From contig NW_012236510.1 of the NCBI RefSeq assembly GCF_000787575.1, positions 186,001 through 250,000 on the forward strand: 64,000 bases of DNA, read 5' to 3'. The DNA is from Acytostelium subglobosum LB1. Its lineage: Eukaryota; Evosea; Eumycetozoa; Acytosteliales; Acytosteliaceae. The position numbers were made by a program, and so were the translations under genes. This document shows, one piece after another, positions 23,748-35,625 of the stretch (position 1 is its first letter; each line of letters begins with the position of its first letter). The notes beneath the pieces were generated by a model. It did not search any database. It was not told where the DNA came from and saw only the letters and a program-made list of their open reading frames with translations.

Positions 23748-26700
23748 TCATGAAGGTGGTTGATAGTTGTCTCTAAAGAATACTATGGCAACTGTGATGT
23801 TGTCTCGAGAATGTCTGTTCATGGCCTCCTGTATAATCTTGTCTGCTATGCTCTTTGGTTGTGATGATGATGTATCGTCAACTACCATATTGTTGTTGTT
23901 GTTGTTGTTGTTATCGCTTCCATTACTACTATTATTATTACTATTACTGTTACTATTACTACTGCTGCTGCTGCTACTACTACTACTTGATGTTGTTGAT
24001 GATAACTTTGGTGAAGATGATGATGATGAAGATGATGATGTACCTGTACTCTTGCCATTGCTCAATATAAAGTCGGATGCCTCTTGATAGGTGAACACAT
24101 CCCACAGTCCATCGGTGGCCATGATGATGAATTGATCCTGCTTGGTCAATGTGTGAACGATCGTGTCCGGGTCGGCAATGACAAACTCCTTCAGGTTGCG
24201 ATCGCCAACCGCTCGCGTCACAGACAGAACGCCGTTGACGCGCAGTGTGCCGTACTGGATGATCATGCCACCGCCACTCTCGATTCTCTTGCGTTCCAGA
24301 TCGTTGTGGGGCGTATGCTGCGTCGTCAGGGGCATGGCGATGCCGCCACTGCAGAGGACCACCTCGGTGTCGCCTACGTTGCTCACCATGATGCGGTCGC
24401 GATGGATGATGGCGGTGGCGACGGTCGTGCCAGCCTTGCGCTCGTCCTTCTCGGCCAGCGCCAGGAACGACTTGTCCACGGCCAGATAGGCGTCCTTGAC
24501 ACGCGACACTTGGTCGGCGCTGGTCATCGCTGGTCGCTGCTTGAATATCTCAAAGCCCAGGTTGATCTTGGCGTACTCGGCAGCAACGCTACCGTTGTGC
24601 CCGTCAAACACACCGACGTACAGCTTCTCGGGCGCAGTTGCCTGGCCCGCGGTCGCCGTGCCATACAGGCAGTCGGGGTGCTCGATGAACACATGCTTGT
24701 CCTCCATCTGTGGACGCATGCCAACTGTCTCGCCAATGCACACATTGCACCATGACTCAAAGGCCGTCTGGCTATCGGCAGCTGGGAACCTGTGTCGCTC
24801 GCCATTAAGAACCTCCTCGATTATCCATTTCAGTCGCTCGGCATCCACCTGCTTCTCGCCCTCCTGGACGGGGGGCGGTGACTTGGGCGCGAGCAGACTC
24901 TTGAGGTCTGACACGCTGCCGCTTGGCGATGCCGCGGGTGACGGCCGAACAATCACATAGGTCATCTCGATCTTATCGCTCGTGATGACGGACTGCACGA
25001 TCGAGCGTACCATCTGTATCTCCTCCTGTGTGGACAGTCGCGGGCGGTTCCACCACTGTGTTCGAATGTGCTGCAGCGCAATGTCAAAGGCCACCGGCTC
25101 GATCTCGTCGAGCGGGATGGTTGTGCGCGTAAAGTCCGACTTGGTCGGCTTGCCAAACATCTGATTGATCTTGTTGTAGCTGGCCATACGCTGCTGGCGC
25201 AGGTCGGGCGGTCCGCCATCGCGACTTGCATTTACAGTGGACAGCAGTGAAGGAGGCGCTCGCTTGCTCTTGGCCTGCGTGGGCGAAGGGCCCGACGACG
25301 AGCCAAGCAACTGTCGGTTCGAGACAAACGCCGCGATCGGGTTGGACAGGTCCTTGTTGAAGGAGGGCGGAGCGGTGAACGATTGAAGGGAGGGCGGCTT
25401 TGCGCGTGGCAGCTGGCTGAGGTTGGTCAGCAGGTCGCCAGAGGTCTGCAGTGAATTGAACGACGACTGGAGTGATGGCCTGCCGCCAGCGCCATTGTTG
25501 GTGCTACTGTTGTCGGGCGCCGAGAAAGACAGTGATGAAAAGGGTGATGAGTTGGTCGAGTCTGACAAGCTCGATGATGGTGTGGCTGGTGGTGTCGATG
25601 ATTCCGGTGATCGTATACTGTTATTCTCCAGAAACAGCTTGATCAGATATGATATGTCCTGTTGTGAACTCTTTGAATCTTCTATTTGCCTGTGTTGATT
25701 GATTGATCGCGAGATGGTTCCAGTGAGTGAGTGAGCGAGTGAGCGAGTGAGCGAGTGATTGGCGCAACATACCTGAGCTTGGAGAGAGTTGTAAACCTAT
25801 ATATAATCATTGAGGAGGTGCTTTGCAGTTGTATTCTACAGTTGTGGTGCTCGTTGTAGGCCAGCGTGGCGATGTTGTCGATGGCCTTGGTGGAGGCGTC
25901 CAGCTTCTCCAGGTTGTAGAGCACGGTGCCACGTGTCAGTGTGCTGTGTCTGGTCTCGCTCTGATCCATCCATCGCAACACAACGTTGTTGACGTCAGTG
26001 TTGGTGTTGAACGACACCATCGACGATCGTATCAGGGCTCCTTCGTAGGAGACTGCGTCCGACGTCCATCCACACACCGTTGGCAGCTCCTGTGTCTCCA
26101 CATTCACCCAAAAGTGTCTAATCACAGCTCCCGACTCGCTGTTACTATCGCTACTATGTTGTTGTGATTGTTGCTGTGTCTACAATTGATTGATCAATGC
26201 ATGGGTTGTTAGTCACGTGACCGCCACTCACTCAATCAATCATTCGATCGATCACATGTGATCAATCTGATCAAACTTACAATCTGATATATTGCATTCA
26301 ACTTGTTGTCATCGATGTTCAATGAGTTGAGGGATGCGGGATGTGTTGGACACTTGACGCTTCGAACGATCGTGCTGAATTGGCCATCGACCTTGATCTC
26401 TGTGCCAGTGGGCAGCGTGCCCTTGAATGGGATCTTTACAGAGAATGTACGATCGCTGTATGGCACCTCCTTGATATACTTTGCATGCAACACCATCTCC
26501 TTCTGCGGCAGCAACTCTACACTCGTACTCTTAATAGGTGTATTCGGTTGATACTTGACCTGTTCAGCACCATCCTGGCTCGACTCCAGGCAGAACATAT
26601 ATCCCATATCAAGTTCAGTGTCATTTACAAGTCTAAGTCGGTGTCATCATGTAAGTGATTGAATGATTGAATGAATGATGTGATCGACAACTTACGTTAC

Positions 26701-26844
26701 AGAGATTGGCATGCTTGTTGTATTGTGATACCTGATTGTTGATGATATCTCGCAACATCTATCGATCAATGATATAGTATATGACATTGATACTGCCTCC
26801 AATCGATTCAAGGCAGTATCACTAGATACATAATTGAATACCAT
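23748..26844 (-). CDS. PP2C-family (PPM) protein phosphatase with long N-terminal extension
   Basis: Four exons: 26844-26696, 26632-26281, 26179-25773 and 25689-23748; 949 residues. Exon 1 (50 codons) was found by frame continuity: ISVT joins LVNDTELD across the first intron. Residues 1-310 are an unassigned beta-rich region; about 310-470 is Ser/Pro-rich. The catalytic domain runs from about 610 to 945, with motifs RPQMEDKHVF, GVFDGHNG, ATDGLWDVF and RDNITV, so the metal-binding aspartates are present. A run of roughly 70 Ser/Asn residues (24020-23880) interrupts the domain between ATDGLWDVF and RDNIT. Family reaction: Mg/Mn-dependent removal of phosphate from Ser/Thr. The target is unknown. 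Confidence 0.88.
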
Positions 26845-27529
26845 TTCTCTATCTCTCCACTCACAAAGTGATCTTCACTCACTCACTACACTTGATGGTA
26901 TATCCTAACCTTGTTATCCTACACTGCTTGTTGTCTAGCAGTCCCCGATATTGATTTGATCGTTTGCTTGAATGTTTGATTGATTTGATCGTTTGATTGA
27001 TTGATGGACTGATGAGTTTGCAAACTCGATGTTTGAGTATGTTGATGATGAAGTTAATGATGGTCCCTGATGTTATATTATATAATATATCAATGTATTA
27101 TTTATATATATAATATATGTATATGTATGACTGTTATAACTTGTGATGCGATCGTTTCAAACAAGACACATTCTTCAACACACAAACACACTCAAACAAA
27201 CACAATCATTCAATCAATCATTCCCTTCCCTCAAACACACACACAATCAAAACACTAACAGCTTGTTATTGTTTCAATTCAAACAAAATCAACTTATTTT
27301 ATTAAATTTTGTTTGAAACAACATCAAAAAATGTGATCGTGTTATTTGCGACCATCAAAACACATCCATTTTCAAAAAAAAAGATCACCTCGATGGGGTT
27401 GGGCTTGGCCTTGCGTGCTCGATCCCTTGTGGACGAAGTGTCGGGTGAGATCGATCCAGTGCGCATCCATCACAGTCGCAAGTGCGCACTTGTAAACATG
27501 CATTTCCAGTCAACCTGGAAACTAACAAA
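26845..27529. other. Intergenic region, nothing recognised
   Basis: About 690 bases upstream of the PP2C gene and downstream of the ankyrin-like gene. It is very AT-rich (TATATTATATAATATATC near 27072) with CACAAACAC runs. It probably holds the PP2C promoter and the 3' end of the neighbouring gene. No RNA gene was seen. Confidence 0.4.
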
Positions 27530-29719
27530 CTATTTGGAGCATGCACGACGCTTTGTTGTCTGGAACAGTGCAATCATGTCTGTGAGGTGATGCTGGCGTG
27601 CATACTCGCGAAGTTGCTCGACGATGTAGATGGCCGAGGAGTGATGCGCAAGGAAGTATTGTATCATGTTGACATGTCCGTTGTTCATCGTCTCAATGAG
27701 TACATCGAGAGTCGGGTGTAGATGTCGCTGATCCGCCACGTACGTCATTTGAATGAGGTCCACGCGTCCAAGGAGATAGGCCATCGAGAGCAGGTCCACG
27801 CATGCCTCCTTGGACTCCATCTTGGTGCGCTTCATCTGTGATTGGTACAGTCGCCTGAACACGTTGACGTCGCCCAGTGTCGCCACAGTCTTCCACGTGT
27901 CCTCGTCAAACACGCCCATCTCGGACGCGGCCAGATACTCGAGCGTGGCGAACTGTCCGGTGCGAGCGGCGTACTTGGTCGATATGGTCAGGGTCGGGTC
28001 GACCGTCTCGTGAATGTACCTCAGCGTGTCGTCCAGGCCAAAGTATGAGCTGACATTGGCCAGCGATTGGAGGTCCAGCTGAACGTCCATCTTGGCGGCG
28101 GCCTTGGCCTGGCACTGGGCGAGGAAGCGTTGATGTAGCGTGACAAAGTGCTCGGCCACGAATGAGTAGTACAACTTGTTGACGCACAGCTCTTCGTAGG
28201 CCAGCATCGGCACCTTCTCAAACAGAAGTATGAGTATGTCAATGTTGTGCACCTCTAGCGCGCGTCTAATGTGTATAGCCTTGGGCGCGACCTTGCGAGT
28301 CATCAAGTAGCGCACACATTCAATGTTTGAGGATCCAATGATTGAGTTGAGCCAGAGTGAATTGTAATTGTCCTGTTGTTGGGCTGAGTTGCCAACTCCA
28401 AAGAATGAGTTGAACATGTCGTATGCGTATTGGACGACGGCGGGCGACTCATTCGCAGTCGCCGCGAGGATGTAATCCATTTGATAGTTGTTCTGTTTGA
28501 TTGGGCCAATGTTTTGCAGCACGTACTGAAGCTGCTCGAGCGTGCCCTTCCGCAGCATCGAGTGGAGGATCGACGTCTGGCTGGCCTTGTTCAAGAGCGT
28601 CTTCATGGCGTAGCGTGTGATCGAAATGTTGTGCATGCGGGCGATTTGGAAGTCGGCGTGATGCATCTCGCTCTTCCAGCCCTGCGCCACGAGCATGTTG
28701 AGCATGGCGAGGTAGTCGAGAGCGAGTGGCGGGGTCTCGCCAAGATCTTGGCACACCTGTTGTCGATACTGCGCCACAAGCTCGGCCGGGCTGCTGTGTT
28801 GTTGATGTTGTCGCTTGTGAAACACCTTGCCGATGCTGACGAGGTAGTACAGATGAGCCTCGTTGATTGTCTTAAAGTCTGTGGACATGAGTGTGGAGGC
28901 CTTGGCCCTGAGATCTGCGCGATATTTGTCCTTGGAGGGTTGCTGGTTTGCCGAGGATGACGACGAGTCGCTGCCAACGAGGCCGCCCACCAGACGCGCT
29001 ACGCCGCTACGCGGCTTTGGGGGTGATTGCTGGACGACCAAACGATCGATGTTCGCGTGGATGTAGTCAACGACTTGGGCGCTCGTCGATTCAATCATCC
29101 CAATGTACAGCGCCGAGATGTCGTCGACGCGCAAGCCAGTCGACTCGAGACATTGAAGCAGAGGCAGGTTGCCGCGCGCGGCGGCAATGCGGTACAGCGA
29201 CGACACATCAAATTTCCGTTGTGGCAAGCCGTCGCGCACATACAGCTCAAGCAGCGACAGGTTGTTGTAGCGACAACAACATTCTATGATGTCAGAGCTG
29301 CCCTCGCCCGTGAAGATCTCGCGTGCGCCATACGTGTCGACAATGAGTTGGAGTGTGTCGCGATCAAACATTCGAAAGGCGACCAGTCGCAGTGAGTTGA
29401 AGGTCCACGCTAGGGGCTCGCGACGCTTCAACTTCAATACGAGCAGTGATGTGTAGTTGTTCTCGAGTAGCCAATCTATGCTGGTGATGTTGCGGTAGCG
29501 TTTGACGTTTGACAGTAGACATGGAAAGAGGTCGCATAGTTGATCGGGTTGGACGTTGGATTTCTTTGTGGCTTGGCGCCGAACCAGTTGTTTGATACTG
29601 ATGCGTAGTGCATGATACCATATCAGTCTCATCAATGGCTTGTCCCTAAAGACTGCGCGCAGTGACTGGGTCATACAATCACCATCTTTATTATTATCTC
29701 TGTTGTTGTTGTTGTTCAT
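27530..29719 (-). CDS. Dictyostelid ankyrin-like repeat family protein
   Basis: One uninterrupted exon of 729 residues. After an Asn-rich start comes AVFRDKPLMRLIWYH, the conserved opening of a large dictyostelid family whose N-terminus is followed by degenerate ankyrin-type helix pairs (for example AAARGNLPLLQCLESTGLRVD and ARTGQFATLEYLAASEMGVF). A Ser/Gln linker lies near residue 250. Known: members are expanded and variable among dictyostelids, with no established biochemical role; ankyrin folds bind proteins. Only 118 bases separate its ATG from the divergent FNIP gene, and one base (29746) is undetermined there. Confidence 0.75.
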   Translation of the reverse strand: MNNNNNRDNNKDGDCMTQSLRAVFRDKPLMRLIWYHALRISIKQLVRRQATKKSNVQPDQLCDLFPCLLSNVKRYRNITSIDWLLENNYTSLLVLKLKRREPLAWTFNSLRLVAFRMFDRDTLQLIVDTYGAREIFTGEGSSDIIECCCRYNNLSLLELYVRDGLPQRKFDVSSLYRIAAARGNLPLLQCLESTGLRVDDISALYIGMIESTSAQVVDYIHANIDRLVVQQSPPKPRSGVARLVGGLVGSDSSSSSANQQPSKDKYRADLRAKASTLMSTDFKTINEAHLYYLVSIGKVFHKRQHQQHSSPAELVAQYRQQVCQDLGETPPLALDYLAMLNMLVAQGWKSEMHHADFQIARMHNISITRYAMKTLLNKASQTSILHSMLRKGTLEQLQYVLQNIGPIKQNNYQMDYILAATANESPAVVQYAYDMFNSFFGVGNSAQQQDNYNSLWLNSIIGSSNIECVRYLMTRKVAPKAIHIRRALEVHNIDILILLFEKVPMLAYEELCVNKLYYSFVAEHFVTLHQRFLAQCQAKAAAKMDVQLDLQSLANVSSYFGLDDTLRYIHETVDPTLTISTKYAARTGQFATLEYLAASEMGVFDEDTWKTVATLGDVNVFRRLYQSQMKRTKMESKEACVDLLSMAYLLGRVDLIQMTYVADQRHLHPTLDVLIETMNNGHVNMIQYFLAHHSSAIYIVEQLREYARQHHLTDMIALFQTTKRRACSK

Positions 29720-29837
29720 TTTTTGTTTGTGTTGTGGTGATCAATNGACAAATGTTAGCTGAAGTTGTGATCAGGTAATCACCAAGTTTGATATTTTTGA
29801 TCATGTTGATAATTCGTTCATACTCACTCACTCTCAG

Positions 29838-32716
29838 ATGGAGAGACTTACAAATAAAGTTATAGGATCCATTGTATCTCTTTTGGATGATAGATGGGAT
29901 ATCTCGGCAATCAAACAGACAAACAAAAGGTTGAGGGCTGTGGTCGCCAAGCTTCCAAAGGTTGTGCCACGAGCCCTGGGCTTGGACAAACTCCAAGACA
30001 TCACTTTGTGGGAGATCATCAGCTCGTTGGACGACTTGGATGTGCTCTCGCTGGGAATGGTCAGCAGGAATCTATACACTCAAATTGGAAGGTCGCCCTT
30101 TGTTGTGCTCCCAACCATGATCAGACATTGTGGAACCTCGACGAGTTCAACGTCTCCAATACCGACACATTGGGTGTCAACCTGACCACACTGTCATTTG
30201 GAAAGACCTACAGACACTTCACCATGCCCGGCTCCATTTCACCATCAGTCCGATCTCTCACCTATGATATTGGATACGACATGCCAATCACCGTCGGGTC
30301 ACTCCCTCCATCGCTCACTTCGCTCACATTGCCTCGAATGCTCAATAACTTCATCGAGGATGGCGCCCTTCCTGACTCGCTCACAGAGCTGACCTTTGGA
30401 AGACCAAGTCATTTATTCGATGACTATAAATATTACGACCCTACAGACCCGATCGTCAATCTTCTGGGCAGCAACTTAAAGTCAATCACAGACCAAATGA
30501 ACACCTTGCTCAACCAAGGTACAGCACCAGTTACCAATTCAGACCAACCTCCACCATCTGCCACACAACCTGAACCTGTCAAGGAGGTTGTAGACCCAAC
30601 ACCTGAGCCACACGGTGACGATGCCCCTGACTTTATCGACCCAAGCATGATCTCTGATATTGACCAAGATGATCATGCCCCCGGCTTTATGGATCCAAGC
30701 ATGATCTCTGACATTGACCAAGATGATGATGAAACACAATCTCCACCTCAACCAGCTCCAGACATTGGCTTCACAATCCCAACACCATTGGTCCAAGACA
30801 ACACATTACTGCTCCATGAAAAGCTTAACATTACCTTGCCTCTGCTTCTTCCTCATGCTTTTGAAGCAACTGCGAACAGCATCCCACCCAACACCAACCC
30901 TTCATATTTCTCCAAGCTTGCCGAGTCCTTCAGCCTCCCCTCGCTCCCGAAATCACTAACCTCACTTCGGTTGGGACATGGATTATCCAAACCACTCATG
31001 CCCCGGATTCCTTCCCGAGTCCTTGACCGAACTGAGACTTGACATGGCATATTTCTATGAGCTACAGCCAGGTTGTCTGCCCCAGTCTCTAGTCAAGCTG
31101 ACCCTAGGCAACGTCTTTGGAAGACCAACCAGAGAGGTATTCCCTCAATCACTCACCTACATCAAGGTGGTTGGGCGATTCAAATATCACTTGTACGGCA
31201 GCTGCCCATCGAGTGTTTCAATCCTAGACATGGCCATGGATGAGGTTAGTGGCGAATCCTACTTATCCCCAAAGAATCCAGGAGATGCTTTGATTGATCT
31301 CCACGGACTCCCACGATCACTGATCACATATAGAATGTGCTGTGAGTTCGATCAGGTCATACCACCCGGCTCATTACCGCCGACTCTGACCGATCTTACT
31401 CTTGGAAAGGAGTTTAATAAGGTGCTCGAGGTGGGATCTATCCCAGAAACATTGACCAGCCTTCTTTTTGGATGGGACTATGATCACTTGGTACCTCAAG
31501 GAGTACTCCCCAACAGCATAACCAACTTGGAGTTTGGACATTGCTTTAATCAATCGATTATTCCTGGTTCATTGCCACAATTTCTCAAATCCCTGACATT
31601 CGGAGTCATGTTTCAGAGCACTCGCAATATATTGGTGATTTGCCTCAATCAATCACATCGTTGACGATCAAGAGCAACTATTGCCAGGGCCAACAACTTG
31701 CCAAAGGTTTGCTTCCAGACACTCTTAGGTGTCTCACATTTGGACAACCCATGTTAGCAGGCGACCGTATTGAACATCAATCACAAAACATTGGACCTCA
31801 GCAGAGTTTTTTAATCAATGGGTCACTTCCCTTGATCATGGACACTCTTGAACTTTCATTCTTTAACCAAGTCTTGGACATTGGTATCCTGCCAGACACA
31901 CTCACTAAACTGTCTGTTGGGCCACACTTCAATCACCCAATCGCGCCAGGTGTCCTACCTTCTTCATTGACAACTCTACTCCTTGGATATTGTTTCAATC
32001 AACCGTTGGGAAAGGACGTCCTCCCACCAGGTCTCCAAGAGCTATCATTCGGGGACAACTTCAAAATGGGAGGTCAAGTGGAGCTCCTCCCGCGGTCACT
32101 CAGAAGACTGTCTCTTAGGAACCTCCACACAATCCTCTACCTCCAACCCGCACTGTTTAGAAGTGCCTGCTCTCCTCTAGAGGTTAGCGTGACTGGATCC
32201 ATGATCCGAATCTTTGGAACAACCATGTATTACCACGAAACTCTCAAGTATATCAAGTATCCCATCAAACGTATGTTCATGAATATAGGTGAATTAAAGA
32301 ACGCCGAATCAACTGCCCTGAACCATTTGACCAGGTGGTGCATCATAGGTTTGCCCTCTGTCAGGGAGTTCCACATGAGCGACTATGTGAGCCCAATTCA
32401 GGTCTCAGTCCGACGAGCAACCGAATCGGAGGCCCTTTACACTGTCCACTACCACCATCATGATCGACGAATCGATACATTTGACATCTTTAGAGACCAT
32501 TTCCGGGTGCCTCGCCGGTCACAGCTGATCACAAGCAACATCATCAAACTGAGCCCATATGTAATCTTGGAACAGTTCACTGACTTTGAAACTTTCAAAC
32601 GTGATTTACTCAATCAAGCAACTGGTAGTTTGATCACATTCATCAAAGAGAGTATGGGTACAATGGAATCATCTGGTGGAGTATGGGATACTCCTTCTGA
32701 AACACTACCAGTATGA
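29838..32716 (+). pseudogene. F-box-like/FNIP-repeat protein gene with three frame changes
   Basis: The opening 90 residues carry two F-box-like stretches (NKVIGSIVSLLDD and LWEIISSLDDLDVLSLGMVS). FNIP repeats of the type LPxSLTxLxFGxxFNQxI follow and continue to about 32150, then a non-repeat C-terminus (to 32716). The sense reading moves between frames at about 30115-30135, 30995-31015 and 31605-31645. No intron signals explain these moves, and repeat phase is kept across each. A tandem copy of an acidic segment, DPSMISDIDQDD, lies near 30650-30730. Either the gene is decaying or the local sequence is poor (an undetermined base lies 90 bases upstream). FNIP genes are a large, fast-evolving dictyostelid family. 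Confidence 0.6.
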
Positions 32717-32933
32717 GGAAATGGAGAGGCATGTGGACAGTTGTTGTTTATTCATCAAGTACCTCAGTTGGACGATGAGTATGTGTTTGTTTATGAGTTT
32801 CCAAAATGGGACAATCAGTTCATGACTACCATCCCACACCAACACACAAAGAGCAACTTGGATGCTCACTCACAACAACAACAAGAACAACAAATAAACA
32901 ATATTACAACTCTTGTCTCACGAGTTATTGAAG

Positions 32934-33816
32934 ATGTTCGCTTGTTTATGTGTTTATCATCCTCCTGGCTCTCCTCCAGAGAAAGAAGAAATCATTGTTC
33001 CCTTTCGAGCCAACCATCAACTGTTGTACTCCACACTCAAGCCAGCTATCAAAGATACCTTTGGGATCACCTCACCAATCTCCAAGATAAACCTCTATCG
33101 AGATCAAGAGATGACCAACGCTCTTGCGTCAACAGATCCATTGGATACTACCCTCACCACTATCTTTGTTTGAGTCGCCCAAGCTCGTATGTACAAACAA
33201 CTTCGACGGAATGTCTTCATTCAATACTAACATAAACACACTAGCCGGTGCTGCAGGAGGAGGTGATGACAATGATCGTAAGTACAAATAAGAGCGAATG
33301 ATGTGTTCGATTGATACTAATAATGCTACTATCACAGTCGCGAAGATGGTACAACTTCTCCAGGACATTAAGCTTCAGAATCAAGAGCAGAAGCAGATTT
33401 TGATCAACGCAGCCTTTATCAGATCGCCAAGGCACAGACTTCATCATCTCTGACACATCATCCATTGACTCCTGTGGCATCTTCATTGTCATTGAGCTCA
33501 AAGATCATTGTCCAACACCAAACGAAAGAAGGCAAACAGTGCTGGAGTTGATTGGAGCATCAAACTCCTTTTCCCCATACTCACTTTGGCGACCGTCTTG
33601 TACAAACACTGGATTCTCTATTGGTTCTCCAATCCTACAACCATATCATTCATCGAAGCTGAGAATCGCTCGACTGGTATCTCAACTCTTCAATACCTCA
33701 TCGACACATTCAATGACAAGATCATTCGACCGAAACCAACTGGACATGATGGCGACGACAAGGGTGGAAATGACGACGATGGCAATGATGGCGACAATGG
33801 CGACGAACAAAGTTGA
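32934..33816 (+). pseudogene. Broken Crinkler (CRN)-like gene, fossil
   Basis: The first part starts MFACLCVYHPPGSPP and resembles the ubiquitin-like header of dictyostelid Crinkler proteins. Further on are a glycine/aspartate-rich spacer, a Gln/Lys-rich helical stretch, and a segment with IVIELK, which looks like the E-x-K part of a PD-(D/E)xK nuclease fold. It ends in an Asp/Gly-rich tail near 33816. It is broken, with roughly three to four breaks. Sequence motifs are still readable, so it may be fairly young, or simply poorly sequenced. Assignment is by pattern recognition only. Confidence 0.45.
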
Positions 33817-34029
33817 ATGAGCATACTCTCTTCAATATGGCCCCCTTATGGTGTCATAGCTCAGCATTCACCATTGTTCACCATTTAATGAACTTTTCCT
33901 CATCAGAATCTTGATATGCCAGCAATATACCCTGCTTGCGCTCACTCAATTCAAACTCATTCATACTCACACAAGTGCAATAGCCATGTAGTGGACAGGA
34001 CGGGCCAGTTGTTTTATTCATCAAGAACC
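33817..34029. other. Short intergenic region with a segment resembling 32735-32775
   Basis: Downstream of the Crinkler-like fossil and just past the NAD kinase stop on the other strand. Bases about 34004-34042 match bases about 32736-32775 nearly perfectly in the same orientation (about 40 bases, two mismatches and one gap). An open minus-strand frame here (33878-34117) overlaps the NAD kinase 3' end and is judged a shadow. Confidence 0.4.
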
Positions 34030-35625
34030 TCAGTTGGCCGATGTTGAATGCGTGGATTGGTTCCAGAATGTGTAGTTTCCACTCATCTCTATCAGTTTGC
34101 CATTGCCATGTACCCAATCCGTTGTCTCATTATGTCTGTTAATGGTCAACAATGGATAGAATGACTTGCGTATAATAATATGTTCACCATGCTCCATCTT
34201 GATTGATCGAGTACCATCAAACGTTGTAGTGAATGACTTGCCCTTTTGTGATATCTATTTCATGTTGGAATGATTGTTTGATTGATTGTTAAAATAAGGA
34301 ATGATTCCAATCCATCCATGGCACTTACATTCAACTTGAGTACCGAGTCATCGGGCAACAGTGATGGCTTGGACGTTAGGGAGCTTGGCGCAATGGGCGT
34401 GATTAATATACAGTTTATACAGGGATGCACCATGGGACCGCCACAAGACAGTGAGTAGGCCGTTGATCCAGTGGCCGTGGCAACGATCAGTCCATCGCCA
34501 ACGATATCGGTAAGCATATGACCATTGATCGTACAGTTGATCACGACCGAATGTGGATTTGATCCACGATGTATCGTCACTTCATTCATCACCTGGAAGC
34601 TCTTTGAAGGCTGATCTGTGCCCAACTGTTGTTTCTGGTATATATCACAAGTGAGTCTCATCCTATTCGTGCACAAGAACTCTCCCTTTATCACATTGCT
34701 GATTGCATCTTGATAGTCCTCCACGTCTATTCATTCATGTGATTGATTGAGTGATTGAGCGTCAGTCCATTGTCCAGCGCGATCACGCATATGCACCGCA
34801 CCCGCCAATCAATCGAAACTTACTGAATGGCATCAGGAAGCCAAGGGTACCGAGATGGAATGATATGATAGGTGGTACATCCTCCCTGAACAATGATGAG
34901 ACATGGAGTAGTGTACCATCACCACCAAGTGTGATTACAAAGTCCACAACCTTGCCAAGCATATGTCTCTCCTCATCCGAGTAACTCTCAATATGTGACG
35001 ACTCGACCGTAGCCAACACATTGGGCTCGACCAACACTCTAAGGTTATACTTCTCCTTCAGCCATCTGAGTTGTTCACTTGTGTTAGTCCTGACACTCAC
35101 TATCAGCCAATCAATGAGTGTGACTTACAACGCGATGGTGTGTAGCCACATTGCTGTACGCTTGTCTTTGTGCTTCTTGACGATGAGGACGGTGCGCGGC
35201 AGTCCTTTCCAGGTGAAGCGTGTCCTGCTGCCCTCTTGTCTGTTGATTCCAACTGGGTTGTTGTTCTCTCTTGATATTTGATAGTTGATCCTCTGTGGCA
35301 TCTCTGACAGCTTTACCAATGCAGGGTGGGTCACCTGTTGAGATGCACCTGCAGTCTGCTGTGTATGATGATGTTGACCATGATGTGAATGATTGGTATT
35401 ATTTGAGTTGGAGTTGTTGGAGTTGGATGATGCAGCACTATATCTTCTCTTTGTCGTTGATGTCGTTGATGTTGTTGATGCCTTTGATGTCGAGGATGAG
35501 GATGATGAGTCTGTAGTGTAGAGACGCATAGATTGATATGTCCAATTGAATGATGATGCCTGGCATGACGAACTGTGATACCTTCTCAGTCCATTGCTCA
35601 AGACACTTGTACACCTATTCATCAT
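34030..35625 (-). CDS. NAD kinase, probably mitochondrial
   Basis: Four exons: 35625-35129, 35089-34824, 34726-34329 and 34254-34030; 461 residues. The second exon's acceptor is the least certain (other AG choices lie within 15 bases). The first about 60 residues are rich in Arg/Ser/Thr and lack acidic residues, as in a mitochondrial presequence, and are followed by a Ser/Asn/His low-complexity run. Family motifs: ITLGGDGTLLH near residue 224, NEVTIHRG, VGDGLIVATATGSTAYSLS, and CGGPMVHP. The usual TPTGSTAY is ATATGSTAY here. Reaction: NAD plus ATP gives NADP plus ADP. The stop codon falls within a 40-base segment repeated near 32740. Confidence 0.9.

Noticed and set aside
33878-34117. 80-codon minus-strand open frame at the NAD kinase 3' end
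   Set aside because: It overlaps the final NAD kinase exon in another frame; the exon chosen continues from a good splice site and keeps the total in frame.
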